DNA of 64,000 nt from Mesocentrotus franciscanus (taxonomy: Eukaryota; Echinodermata; Echinoidea; Camarodonta; Strongylocentrotidae). The stretch's first letter is position 1, and each line of letters begins with the position of its first letter. Positions 24,050 to 36,628 of this stretch are shown piece after piece. Location of the stretch: assembly GCA_037976565.1 (NCBI GenBank), contig CP137686.1, positions 26,869,828 to 26,933,827 on the forward strand, read 5' to 3'. The position numbers and the translations under genes were made by a program. Below the pieces are notes generated by a model that ran no database searches, was not told the DNA's origin, and worked only from the letters and a program-made list of their open reading frames with translations.

Positions 24050-24410
24050 GAGCTATGACCTTTAACCTTTGACCTACATACTCAGAAATTGAACTTAGGC
24101 TGTATATTGATACCATGTACCTTCATATTAAATTTCATTAAAATTGTCAAACATTACTAAAGTTTAGAAAATAATATCGCTAGTGATATTCTTTGTTTCG
24201 CAATGTGGACAATAAGGAATCAAAAGATCTCGACGTCAGCGCGCAACACTCGTCAGGTGATAAAATAATGTAAGCAAGCGTGTTTTATACTCTACGGAGG
24301 ACCGCACGGCGGTCAAAAATTTAGCATTACTAAAGTTATCAAAGTGAAACCAGATTCGCATATTTAATGAGCTATGACCTTGACCTTTGAAATATGCGAA
24401 ATCGAACTTA
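24050..24410. repeat. Imperfect direct repeat with TGACCTTTGACCT words
   Basis: CATATTTGATGAGCTATGACC at about 24038 recurs as CATATTTAATGAGCTATGACC at about 24359. Each copy is followed by one or two TTGACCT half-sites, then GAAATTGAACTT / GAAATCGAACTTA. The unit is about 320 bp and repeated about 1.2 times. Confidence 0.6.
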
Positions 24411-25429
24411 CGCAAATATGTTCAAAAATATGACAAAACACCTCAAAATCAGACGAGTCCTAGAGGTATCTTAGTCGTGGCATTTTAAATTTGAAAAACA
24501 AAACCAACATTCTGCTGTGTCTCTAATGATGCATCCATGTCCACTGATAGACGCTTGTAGGGTTATACAGTAGGACTTTAGTGTTTGGGTGTTTTTGTTT
24601 TTGTTTTTAATGTGCAAAGTTTATCACTAGATTTTGTTTGCATATGTTTCTTTATTATTCATTCAACAGATTACCTGGTTGGCATTCATGCAAGCAAGCC
24701 CTACAACTTGTAGTACAAGTGTCATTTGTCAACACTCCATACAAACCAGCCTAGGATTGAGATGGAAACTAAGCTGAATGTATCCTTATTGAGTGTATGC
24801 TCAAATGAAAACAAAATAAAATTATCTTAGTTAATGATGGGTTATACATTGCTAAGCTCCTGTTACAGACACTGATGTTTTTTTCTTCATATCCCTTGCA
24901 ATCCCTTCTCTTTAACAACCCCTGGGAGCTGGCCTAAGAAGTTGTTTTCTTTATGAAGGAATGTTACTACAGTCAAACGACTTGTAATACTTTTTGTTTT
25001 TAATTGTCCTTGCTAAAACCTAGTTGATACATATAATAATATAGTTGGGAGAATTCAGGAATCAAGTATATCATTTTTTCCAATTGTTATCATTAATACT
25101 GGCCTGTTTTCACTCAAACTTTCAGATTATCTTTAAATGTACATCTAGCATTGAAGTCACTACCTTAATCACCATTTTCTCTCATCTGAACAATGTTAAC
25201 AAGTCTTTAATGAAGCTTGAACAACAAATACTTTTATTTGTAAAGGTATGAACTAGTAATGTACAAGAGAGATCAGTTTAAATATAAAGGACAACTTTAT
25301 TTTTAAGACCTGTTAGATTTGTCAATAGAGAAATGGGCAGTGTTACATATTTATTTTTTAAAAGTTGAAATACAGTGTATACACCAAATGTATGATCATC
25401 TAAAGTTCTGTTAGAATGTGGTCTGCTCT

Positions 25430-25935
25430 CAATTCATAAGGACCGCTATTTATGAGGACAGCTATTCATAAGGATCACTACGGTATTCATAAGGACCGCT
25501 ATTCAAGAGGACCACTATTCATAATTTGAGAAAAGGATCATTATTCATAAGGACCGCTATTTATAATTGAATAAGAGGGTTGCTATTCATAATATATGAG
25601 AAGAGGATCGCTATTCATAATTCAAAATCGGGTCATTACTCATAAGGTCCCTCTTCATTATACGACAAAAGGGTCGCTATTCATAATACGAGAAGAGGGT
25701 CGCTATTCATAATGTGAGAAGAGGGTCGCCATTCATAATGCGGAATGAGGGTTGTTATTCAAAATATGAGGAGAGGGTCATTATTCATAAGGACCGCTAT
25801 TCATAATCGAAGAAGGGGTCGCTATTCATAATACGAGAAGAGGGTCGCTATTCATAAATACGAGAAGAGGGTCGCTATTCATAATACAGAAAGGGTTGCT
25901 ATTCATAATACGGAAAGGGTCGCTATTCATAGAAA
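25430..25935. repeat. Minisatellite, about 26-bp unit (GTCGCTATTCATAA)
   Basis: About 20 variants of a 24-28-bp unit, changing gradually from GGACCGCTATTCATAAG at the left to GGGTCGCTATTCATAATACG at the right. It forms the long left arm of the foldback element. The allelic array is at 33319-33820. Confidence 0.93.
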
Positions 25936-26698
25936 TTAAATAGATAAATAAAATGATATTAAAGGTAATACAAAGTTTTGGTATGGGGTCATGAATTTGG
26001 TTGAAATGAACATATTGGAAGCATATGGGATCCTACAATTTTCAGTGATCGTTGTCGCGGTTGAAATCAAGTCTAAAGATGAAATTGTAAATAATAAACT
26101 CTTTATGTTGTATAGCTCCCTCTCAAGGTCAAAATATTAATTTAGCTTTAAAACAATGTTTCTTGACTAAAATCAACCGATTGGCTATTCCCATTTGGAA
26201 ATCATATATCAAAAATTTAAAGAATCGCTATCCGGCCATTTTCAAAATTTCCCAAAACTTTGTATTGCCTTTAAGAAAGGGGGAGGGGGGCTGGGGATAT
26301 TTTATATGTAATGATGTGTTTGTTCTGTAATAGATCTTGTTTCATGACAATTCACGTCAGCCTTACTCCTCATTTGTTTTGTTCCCTTTATTGTAATTTT
26401 ATATTTTGCTGTAAACAAACATGGATTTGAACAATTATTACGTGTATTTTCTGTGTTTGGTTTGAATTTATCATGTCTCGAATCAGCTACGGTAATGTTT
26501 TTTTAAAAATTCTGACCTGCATGCATATTTGTATTTACATTCCGTATTTGTCCTGGCGTTCGTTCTGTATTTATCATTATATCCTGCCCCTTGTTGCTAG
26601 ATATCCCACCCCTATAATATATAAATACAAAATCAAATTTCTCACAGCATTTTTATTTTTATTTTGTTGCTCTAGACCTTATCAGACCTCCTACCCGT

Positions 26699-26720
26699 CA
26701 CCACCACCACCACCACCCCC
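26699..26720. repeat. (CAC)n microsatellite
   Basis: Short CAC run followed by an AATAAAATTTTGATTTTGAT A/T-rich tail. The AATAAA and the tail look like the 3' end of an old retroposon. The allelic copy is at about 34588. Confidence 0.75.
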
Positions 26721-27223
26721 AATAAAATTTTGATTTTGATATGATTCATATTCGATCTCATTACCTCTGTGTACGCTACATGACGCGAAAACCTTCAAGT
26801 TCGAAAATGTTCAAGCCCCTATCCCCAAACAAAACACAATTTTAAAGTGCCCCTCCCCACCCCTCTCCGGGCAGTAACTAGGCTTATGGTCCGGTCCATC
26901 TCCTTTGTTTTCGGTGTTAGGAAAGTTTCAGGAAATCAAGATTGTGGATAAATGAAGTTAGGTTAATTGATATGATTACTAGTATCCTGAGGTTGGATAA
27001 TTCCTGGAAAAACGAAAATCTTGAAACTCTTCATTGGCTAAAATTGAGCTTCTGGGGGCCTGGTCCTTGACTTCTGGGACTGGATTATGGCTAAGGCTAT
27101 ATAATTTGTAGATCCATAGGTCCTTTTAAAAGCTACTTTCCACAAAACATTATTGTTGTATAAACAATTACTATATAGTTCCTAAAATAGCATGGGCCTG
27201 CTTGTTCTACTTAATGTCTCATG

Positions 27224-27762
27224 CAGTGGCGTAGCCAGGATAAGATCAGTCAGATATAATTATATGTGTGTTGGGTTTTACTTATTTTTTTGTCACCACA
27301 GGAGTGGGGCAAATATATTAGCTATATGTAGGTAATGGGGATGTCTATATAATCATCAAAGATAACAGGTACAATATACTTTTAAAAAAGACATACCGGT
27401 AATACAGGGAACGCCACCATTCGCGTAACACCTAACGGTCACAAAATCATGGTATATAACCTAAGTCCCTACAACCTCCTCTCCATCGCTTTCTTCATTT
27501 GCTGAGGGTTAGGGACATGATAGATAAGCCCTTGATGGCAACACCTTGACGAAAATTGTTGGTAATATGTACTTGTACCAAGGGAATGCTGCAGGGAGGT
27601 TGGGCCAAATGGTGCAGCGTGGTCGGACTGATTGGAGGGAGGAAGGTCATGTACATAATTGTGTCACACCTTTTCTTTTTTTGTTCAGAAATGTATGTTT
27701 TTAATAAATGTTTTCGACACATATTCAAGGCCATGTATCGCCCCCCACCATGGTTACGCCAC
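27224..27762. mobile_element. Nested element with CAGTGGCGTAGCC inverted ends
   Basis: CAGTGGCGTAGCC at 27224-27236 faces GGTTACGCCAC at 27752-27762. It lies inside the foldback element and resembles the end pair at 19000-19763. The target duplication is not clear. The second contig copy lies at about 35112-35656. Confidence 0.45.
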
Positions 27763-27951
27763 AGCCATGGGGGTGTCCCCTTTTCAATATTTCCCTTATC
27801 ATTTTTTGTTTGCTTATTTAATTTTTATGAATAGCGACCCTCATTCAGTATTATGAATAGCGACCCTCGTTCCGCATTATGAATCTAGCGAGGTTACCCC
27901 ATTAGAATATGCAGGTACGTTACATTTCTATAATATTTATTGGTATCAGTA

Positions 27952-28736
27952 GTCAGGTGGCTTAGTGAAATTATCGTTACTTGCCGGATAAAAGCACCAT
28001 TTTTGGTACAAGGCTTCCTTAGGACCTACTAAACGATATTAGGCTAGGAGCCCCCGCAAAATTTCAATTTAAGGGTGTGGTGCGGGTCTTTTGGAGCCCC
28101 CAAATGATTTTATAACATTGATTTATTGTTGTACAAATGCCATTTTGGTACAGGGCTTCCTTAGGACCTACTGAACGATATGAGGGTAGGAGCCCCGGCA
28201 AGAACATCATATAAGGGTGTGGGGCGGGCGTCGCCGTAGCCCCCAAATAATTTAGAAGGTAATACAACATTGATTTGTTGTTGTACAAATGCCATTTTTG
28301 GTACAGGGCTGCCTTAGGACCTACTGAACGATATATAAGGGTAGGAGCCCCCGGCAAGAATATCATATAAGGGTGTGAGGCAGGGTCGTCGCCTCGTAGC
28401 CCACAAATAATTTATAAGGTAATATATTACTGAGTTGTTGTTGTACAAACGCCATTTTTGATACAGGGCTTCATTAAGACCTGCTGAATGATGGTAGGGT
28501 AGGAGCCCCTGGCATAAATATTCATATATGTGTGAATGGGGCCCATATTGTACAACAAAAACTCAATGTTATATTACCATACAAATTAGTTGTGGACTAC
28601 AAAGCGACGCCCTGTCCCCACACCCTTATATGATATTTTGCCAGGGCTCCTACCCTAATATCAGTAGCAATGTACCAAAATGGTGCTTTATCCGCAAGTA
28701 ACGATAGTCGATAAATTTGACGCTAAGCCACCTGAC
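27952..28736. mobile_element. 785-bp MITE with tandemly repeated left arm (copy A)
   Basis: The termini GTCAGGTGGCTTAG and CTAAGCCACCTGAC are flanked by TA on each side (27950-27951, 28737-28738). The left part holds about four tandem units of 140-155 bp (GGTACAGGGCTTCCTTAGGA, GGTAGGAGCCCC, AAGGGTGTG). The right part holds a single inverted unit. A TA target suggests Tc1/mariner-like mobilisation, though a TA flank is weak evidence. No coding capacity. Confidence 0.82.
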
Positions 28737-29070
28737 TACAAGAGAACTGTACTGGTATGTTTATGAGTCTTAATGTTCTTTTAATCGGGAACAATGTCAC
28801 AGACTCACATGTATACATGTATGACCTTTGAAATATTTGATGTCTTTGAAATTTGTCCCGAACATATTTTTCAAGTCATTGTAAATGTGCATTCATTTGA
28901 TTTCAACCCCAAAAGTGTTCTGCAATACTTTACTTTATGTGTATACCATTGGTAGGATCTAAACACACGAGTATCAGTATTTCAAGCCAACAACTTGATA
29001 TAATAGATGTGAAAACAGTTATCTATTGTATATGTGGATGCTTTTAAAAATTTTCAAAATTTGTTTTGCT

Positions 29071-29570
29071 NNNNNNNNNNNNNNNNNNNNNNNNNNNNNN
29101 NNNNNNNNNNNNNNNNNNNNNNNNNNNNNNNNNNNNNNNNNNNNNNNNNNNNNNNNNNNNNNNNNNNNNNNNNNNNNNNNNNNNNNNNNNNNNNNNNNNN
29201 NNNNNNNNNNNNNNNNNNNNNNNNNNNNNNNNNNNNNNNNNNNNNNNNNNNNNNNNNNNNNNNNNNNNNNNNNNNNNNNNNNNNNNNNNNNNNNNNNNNN
29301 NNNNNNNNNNNNNNNNNNNNNNNNNNNNNNNNNNNNNNNNNNNNNNNNNNNNNNNNNNNNNNNNNNNNNNNNNNNNNNNNNNNNNNNNNNNNNNNNNNNN
29401 NNNNNNNNNNNNNNNNNNNNNNNNNNNNNNNNNNNNNNNNNNNNNNNNNNNNNNNNNNNNNNNNNNNNNNNNNNNNNNNNNNNNNNNNNNNNNNNNNNNN
29501 NNNNNNNNNNNNNNNNNNNNNNNNNNNNNNNNNNNNNNNNNNNNNNNNNNNNNNNNNNNNNNNNNNNNNN
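29071..29570. other. Assembly gap, 500 N
   Basis: Exactly 500 Ns. The flanking contig ends overlap by about 7.3 kb (21734-29070 versus 29571-36966), so the gap is a placeholder between overlapping alleles. Reading frames that span it are meaningless. Confidence 0.99.
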
Positions 29571-29715
29571 TCTACACAAACCTTTAAACTATACCTCCAA
29601 AGAACCATGCCCAAATTACAAGGTAGATTGCATTATCACTTGGGAGGCGACACCATCTCTAGGCGTTAGTGCTTCTAAGCGATGTCTGGACACCATTCTG
29701 AGATTCTGAGATTCT
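29571..29715 (+). pseudogene. Same LINE 3' end, second contig copy
   Basis: This begins at the gap edge within the LINE tail and encodes STQTFKLYLQRTMPKLQ before a stop. It is the allelic counterpart of 21734-21867, including the TTCTGAGATTCTGAG tail. Confidence 0.75.
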
Positions 29716-32700
29716 GAGGTCGGCTCCTCTCTTTAGAACGAAGCAAACCATAGGGTTTACATTGCAAACTGGTGTTGGGTTATAATATATATATTCGTAA
29801 ACTTTTTTGGACTAAATAATCACTTTGCGGTTCCATATCATTGCACAGTATTTATTACGAAATATTGATTCCTAGGACTCTGGGCTAATATACATCAGGT
29901 TCCACTAACCAGATTGACTGTATGATGCGTTTGGGTCTTTTTCCCCTGTTTTCTTTGTAAATTTGCTCTGCTCCGTGTTGAATTTTGCAGCCCATATGCA
30001 CAGCGAAATGGCTGCATCAGGCGAGACCCCAGAACCTCGCCCCCCTGTGTGTTTTCTTTCTTCATACGGATCAGGATAGGCCTAGCCCTATGTGCATCCT
30101 AATTTGTGGAATTATATAGAAATTCATTCAGTATTGTTAATTTTTCCCGGGGCTTAAATGAGTAATATTTGTTGGAATAAGCAAATAAAAATGACCTTTT
30201 ATTTTTTGGCTTAATTACACTACAAATAGAAATAGATCTAAGGTTATCGACAATAAAGGTACTACTGGTAGATCTATGCCCCATTTGCAATAACATCAAT
30301 CTATGAAATTTGCAGGAATTATGAATATGTCACGTTTGTCCTATCTATGAAATTTAAACGTTAGCAGTGTCCTATTATTTAAATTATGCAAGGAAACGTG
30401 TTTACTTTCTAGATTTCATTGTCACACACTATTGATTGACTGACTGACTTCTTTTTTCTTTGGTAATAACATACATTACAGGTAAATGAGCTGTTAAAGG
30501 TACATGAGCATGTCTACGCATCAATCACCCAGTTCTTGTAATGGCCAAAATTAAACAGATTGAATCATTGCACGAACAAAACGTACGACCATTCGGTACA
30601 AGGGTCTGAAAATCAGACTACTAAAATGATTGCAATCATTTAAGTCGATCGACAACTAATGCTCATTATTTTTCCCACTAAAGACTTTTCAAGCCCTTTC
30701 GTTTGAGGAACTTTGAAATTAGTATTATCTTTCAATGCCGTTGGAATTTAACCTTTTCATGTTTTTTGGCCTGCAGATGGGACATATAGTATGTTTAAGT
30801 AAAAGAAAAATTAGGATTTCAAACTTTTAATTTTTAATTTTTTTTCCTTGAAATCTACCAAACTATTTTTTCTTGGTGCATCAACATTGAAATTTGCAAC
30901 AAATTTTGGAAATCTAGTGGTTGCACATGCATACAGAGAATACAAATTGTCACCCGAATTGATTGATTTGTGCAACTCTCAATTATGACTGGATAACATT
31001 GTGGTTAGATATTATGATTTAACTTTTCTTGTATCAAAGCTTTTTTTTCTGTTCTCTTATTGGCCGTTGCTATAATGATCCTCCAAAAAATAAGGCAAGT
31101 CGCTAAAGCGTAAATTACCCTGCTTACATAGTTGGATCTAGACTAGACTTATAGCTAGGGTCTAGATCTACATATTTGTTTAGCCATTTTCCTATATTGT
31201 CCACAAAGCTTATGAATTTTGCATGTTTTATGGCAATTTTTGCTCAGTAAAAATATTTGTCAGTGTAAAATGTAAATATGTATCTCTTGGCGCATGTCAT
31301 CATAGTGTTCAGGTTGTCGACAAAGGAGGGGTGAACTTGACTATGAAACCTGTGGGCCAGTTTCTCGAAACAGTCATAAGTCTAAGTTTGTTGACATATC
31401 CCATAGAAACGTGTGTTAATTCTATAACACACAGATGGATGAGGGGCTGGGGCTGCTCCCAGATTTTCAAGAATATAATGATATGATATGTTTAACTTTA
31501 ACATGAAAATGTAAAAGGATAATTCTAGTTTCTAGACTTTGAACAGGTAGGTTGAATGGATGTGCGAAGCAAGCCCTACATGTATGAGACAGTTCAATGT
31601 ATTGCTAAATTACTCGGGATAAATCAATTAAATTTTCAGATTGGTATGAACAGATACAAATGTAGAGCAATGTCAAATAGGCCTAATAAAATATTAAATG
31701 TGAAAAGGTAACCCACAGTGTGAGTAACTTTTAAAAACCTTATATCTTGCCATGGTATTTAAACAAGTCAACGCAAAGCGTAGCATCCCCTCGCAGGGTA
31801 CAAAGTATGGCCTATATATGTCAGAACAAGTTACTTTCATTAGACTATACTATCATATTACCAGGCAGGGAAGTTAACCACATTTTCACATATATAATTA
31901 GGTGTTTTTGCATATTTGATGAGCTATGACCTTTAACCTTTGACCTACATACTCAGAAATTGAACTTAGGCTGTATATTGATACCATGTACCTTCATATT
32001 AAATTTCATTAAAATTCGTCAAACATTACTAAAGTTTAGAAAATAATATCGCTAGTGATATTCGTTTGTTTCGCAATGTGGACAATAAGGAATCAAAAGA
32101 TCTCGGCGTTTAGTGCGCCGCTGCAACACTTCGTCAGGTGATAAAAATAATGTAAGCAAGCGTGTTTTATACTCTACGGGAGGACCGGCACGGCGGTCAA
32201 AAATTTAGCATTACTAAAGTTATCAAAGTGAAACCAGATTCGCATATTTAATGAGCTATGACCTTTGACCTTTGAAATATGCGAAATCGAACTTACGCAA
32301 ATATGTTCAAAAATATGACAAAACACCTCAAAATCAGACGAGTCCTAGAGGTATCTTAGTCGTGGCATTTTAAATTTGAAAAACAAAACCAACATTCTGC
32401 TGTGTCTCTAATGATGCATCCATGTCCACTGATAGACGCTTGTAGGGTTATACAGTAGGACTTTAGTGTTTGGGTGTTTTGTTTTTGTTTTATAATGTGC
32501 AAAGTTTATCACTAGATTTTGTTTGCATATGTTTCTTTTATTATTCATTCAACAGATTACCTGGTTGGCATTCATGCAAGCAAGCCCTACAACTTGTAGT
32601 ACAAGTGTCATTTGTCAACACTCCATACAAACCAGCCTAGGATTGAGATGGAAACTAAGCTGAATGTATCCTTATTGAGTGTATGCGTTCAAATGAAAAC

Positions 32701-33306
32701 AAAATAAAATTATCTTAGTTAATGATGGGTTATACATTGCTAAGCTCCTGTTACAGACACTGATGTTTTTTTCTTCATATCCCTTGCAATCCCTTCTCTT
32801 TAACAACCCCTGGGAGCTGGCCTAAGAAGTTGTTTTCTTTATGAAGGAATGTTACTACAGTCAAGCGACTTGTAATACTTTTTGTTTTTAATTGTCCTTG
32901 CTAAAACCTAGTTGATACATATAATAATATAGTTGGGAGAATTCAGGAATCAAGTATATCATTTTTTCCAATTGTTATCATTAATACTGGCCTGTTTTCA
33001 CTCAAACTTTCAGATTATCTTTAAATGTACATCTAGCATTGAAGTCACTACCTTAATCACCATTTTCTCTCATCTGAACAATGTTAACAAGTCTCTTTAA
33101 TGAAGCTTGAACAACAAATACTTTTATTTGTAAAGGTATGAACTAGTAATGTACAAGAGAGATCAGTTTAAATATAAAGGACAACTTTATTTTTAAGACC
33201 TGTTAGATTTGTCAATAGAGAAATGGGCAGTGATACATATTTATTTTTAAAAGTTGAAATACAGTGTATACACCAAATGTATGATCATCTAAAGTTCTGT
33301 TAGAAT

Positions 33307-35797
33307 GTGGTCTGCTCTCAATTCATAAGGACCGCTATTTATGAGGACAGCTATTCATAAGGATCACTACCGGTATTCATAAGGACCGCTATTCAAGAGG
33401 ACCACTATTCATAATTTGAGAAAAGGATCATTATTCATAAGGACCGCTATTTATAATTGAATAAGAGGGTTGCTATTCATAATATATGAGAAGAGGATCG
33501 CTATTCATAATTCAAAATCGGGGTCATTACTCATAAGGTCCCTCTTCATTATACGACAAAGGGTCGCTATTCATAATACGAGAAGGGTCGCTATTCATAA
33601 TGTGAGAAGAGGGTCGCCATTCATAATGCGGAATGAGGGTTGTTATTCAAAATATGAGGAGAGGTCATTATTCATAAGGACCGCTATTCATAATCGAAGA
33701 AGGGGTCGCTATTCATAATACGAGAAGAGGGTCGCTATTCATAAATACGAGAAGAGGGTCGCTATTCATAATACAGAAAGGGTTGCTATTCATAATACGG
33801 AAAGGGTCGCTATTCATAGAAATTAAATAGATAAATAAAATGATATTAAAGGTAATACAAAGTTTTGGTATGGGGTCATGAATTTGGTTGAAATGAACAT
33901 ATTGGAAGCATATGGGATCCTACAATTTTCAGTGATCGTTGTCGCGGTTGAAATCAAGTCTAAAGATGAAATTGTAAATAATAAACTCTTTATGTTGTAT
34001 AGCTCCCTCTCAAGGTCAAAATATTAATTTAGCTTTAAAACAATGTTTCTTGACTAAAATCAACCGATTGGCTATTCCCATTTGGAAATCATATATCAAA
34101 AATTTAAAGAATCGCTATCCGGCCATTTTCAAAATTTCCCAAAACTTTGTATTGCCTTTAAGAAAGGGAGGGGGGCTGGGGATATTTTATATGTAATGAT
34201 GTGTTTGTTCTGTAATAGATCTTGTTTCATGACAATTCACGTCAGCCTTACTCCTCATTTGTTTTGTTCCCTTTATTGTAATTTTATATTTTGCTGTAAA
34301 CAAACATGGATTTGAACAATTATTACGTGTATTTTCTGTGTTTGGTTTGAATTTATCATGTCTCGAATCAGCTACGGTAATGTTTTCTTTAAAAAATTCT
34401 GGACCTGCATGCATATTTGTATTTACATTCCGTATTTGTCCTGGCGTTCGTTCTGTATTTATCATTATATCCTGCCCCCTTGTTGCTAGATATCCCACCC
34501 CTATAATATATAAATACAAAATCAAATTTCTCACAGCATTTTTATTTTTATTTTGTTGCTCTAGACCTTATCAGACCTCCTTACCCGTCACCACCACCAC
34601 CACCACCCCAATAAAATTTTGATTTTGATATGATTCATATTCGGATCTCATTACCTCTGTGTACGCTACATGGCGAAAACCTTCAAGTTCGAAAATGTTC
34701 AAGCCCCTATCCCCAAACAAAACACAATTTTAAAGTGCCCCCTCCCACCCCTCTCCGGGCAGTAACTAGGCTTATGGTCGGTCCATCTCCTTTTGTTTTC
34801 GGTGTTAGGAAAGTTTCAGGAAATCAAGATTGTGGATAAATGAAGTTAGGTTAATTGATATGATTACTAGTATCCTGAGGTTGGATAATTCCTGGAAAAA
34901 CGAAAATCTTGAAACTCTTCATTGGCTAAAATTGAGCTTCTGGGGCCTGGTCCTTGACTTCTGGGACTGGATTATGGCTAAGGCTATATAATTTGTAGAT
35001 CCATAGGTCCTTTTAAAAGCTACTTTCCACAAAACATTATTGTTGTATAAACAATTACTATATAGTTCCTAAAATAGCATGGGCCTGCTTGTTCTACTTA
35101 ATGTCTCATGCAGTGGCGTAGCCAGGATAAGATCAGTCAGATATAATTATATGTGTGTTGGGTTTTACTTTATTTTTGTCACCACAGGAGTGGGGCAAAT
35201 ATATTAGCTATATGTAGGTAATGGGGATGTCTCTATATAATCATCAAAGATAACAGGTACAATATACTTTTAAAAAGACATACCGGTAATACAGGGACGC
35301 CACCATTCGCGTAACACCTAACGGTCACAAAATCATGGTATATAACCTAAGTCCCTACAACCTCCTCTCCATCGCTTTCTTCATTTGCTGAGGGTTAGGG
35401 ACATGATAGATAAGCCCCTTGATGGCAACACCTTGACGAAAATTGTTGGTAATATGTACTTGTACCAAGGGAATGCTGCAGGGAGGTTGGGCCAAATGGT
35501 GCAGCGTGGTCGGACTGATTGGAGGGAGGGTGATGGGTCATGTACATAATTGTGTCACACCTTTTTCTTTTTTGTTCAGAAATGTATGTTTTTAATAAAT
35601 GTTTTCGACACATATTCAAGGCCATGTATCGCCCCCCCCCCACCATGGTTGCGCCACAGCCATGGGGGTGTCCCCTTTTCAATATTTCCCTTAATATCAT
35701 TTTGTTTGCTTATTTAATTTTTATGAATAGCGACCCTCATTCAGTATTATGAATAGCGACCCTCGTTCCGCATTATGAATCTAGCGAGGTTACCCCA
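33307..35797. mobile_element. Foldback-like element with minisatellite arms (copy B)
   Basis: Allelic copy of 25418-27901 with the same TTAGAAT flanks (33300-33306, 35798-35804). The left-arm unit count and unit lengths differ slightly from copy A. Confidence 0.72.
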
Positions 35798-35847
35798 TTA
35801 GAATATGCAGGTACGTTACATTTCTATAATATTTATTGGTATCAGTA

Positions 35848-36628
35848 GTCAGGTGGCTTAGTGAAATTATCGTTACTTGCCGGATAAAAGCACCATTTTT
35901 GGTACAAGGCTTCCTTAGGACCTACTAAACGATATTAGGCTAGGAGCCCCCGGCAAAAATTTCAATTTAAGGGTGTGGGGTGCGGCGTCTTTTTGGAGCC
36001 CCCAAATGATTTTATAACATTGATTTATTGTTGTACAAATGCCATTTTGGTACAGGGCTTCCTTAGGACCTACTGAACGATATGAGGTAGGAGCCCCGGC
36101 AAGAACATCATGTAAGGGTGTGGGGCGGGCGTCGCCTCGTAGCCCCAAATAATTTAGAAGGTAATACAACATTGATTTGTTGTTGTACAAATGCCATTTT
36201 GGTACAGGGCTGCCTTAGGACCTACTGAACGATATAAGGGTAGGAGCCCCCGGCAAGAATATCATATAAGGGTGTGAGGCAGGGTCGTCGCCTCGTAGCC
36301 CACAAATAATTTATAAGGTAATATATTACTGAGTTGTTGTTGTACAAACGCCATTTTGATACAGGGCTTCATTAAGACCTGCTGAATGATGGTAGGGTAG
36401 GAGCCCCTGGCATAAATATTCATATATGTGTGAATGGGGGCCCCATGGCGTTGTACAACAAAAACTCAATGTTATATTACCATACAAATTAGTTGTGGAC
36501 TACAAAGCGATGCCCCTGTCCCACACCTTATATATTATCCTACCTAATATCAGTAGCAATGTACCAAAAATGGTGCTTTTATCCGGCAAGTAACGATAGT
36601 CGATAAATTTGACGCTAAGCCACCTGAC
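35848..36628. mobile_element. MITE with tandemly repeated left arm (copy B)
   Basis: Allelic copy of 27952-28736 with the same TA flanks (35846-35847, 36629-36630). The right arm has lost about 20 bp near 36530-36545. Confidence 0.82.

Larger units (their letters stand above)
25418..27901. mobile_element. Foldback-like element with minisatellite arms (copy A)
   Basis: The left arm (25430-25932) is about 20 tandem units of GGGTCGCTATTCATAATACG type. The right arm (about 27825-27895) is two to three units of the same sequence inverted (TTATGAATAGCGACCC). The outermost bases also match inverted (GTGGTCTGCTCTCAATTCATAA versus the complement of TTATGAATCTAGCGAGGTTACCCC). A 7-bp TTAGAAT flanks both ends (25411-25417, 27902-27908). 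Terminal arms built from short tandem repeats, unequal in number, are the hallmark of Foldback (FB) elements of flies. No transposase was recognised inside. Confidence 0.72.
21734..29070. repeat. Contig-end segment duplicated at 29571-36966 (copy A)
   Basis: A direct near-identical copy of 29571-36966 that runs exactly to the last base before the gap (TTTGTTTTGCT). Differences are homopolymer indels and scattered substitutions. Divergence is highest close to 29571, as expected at a low-quality contig end. Confidence 0.95.

Noticed and set aside
25430..25935. CRISPR-like array
   Set aside because: Units are contiguous, without unique spacers, and the genome is eukaryotic; it is a minisatellite.
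29019..29709. Reading frames of 170-230 codons across the second gap
   Set aside because: Same artefact; only the LINE tail after 29571 is meaningful.
33470..33718. 82-codon repetitive reading frame (AIHN, RRVAIHN)
   Set aside because: It is the foldback minisatellite read in one frame and is broken in the allelic copy.
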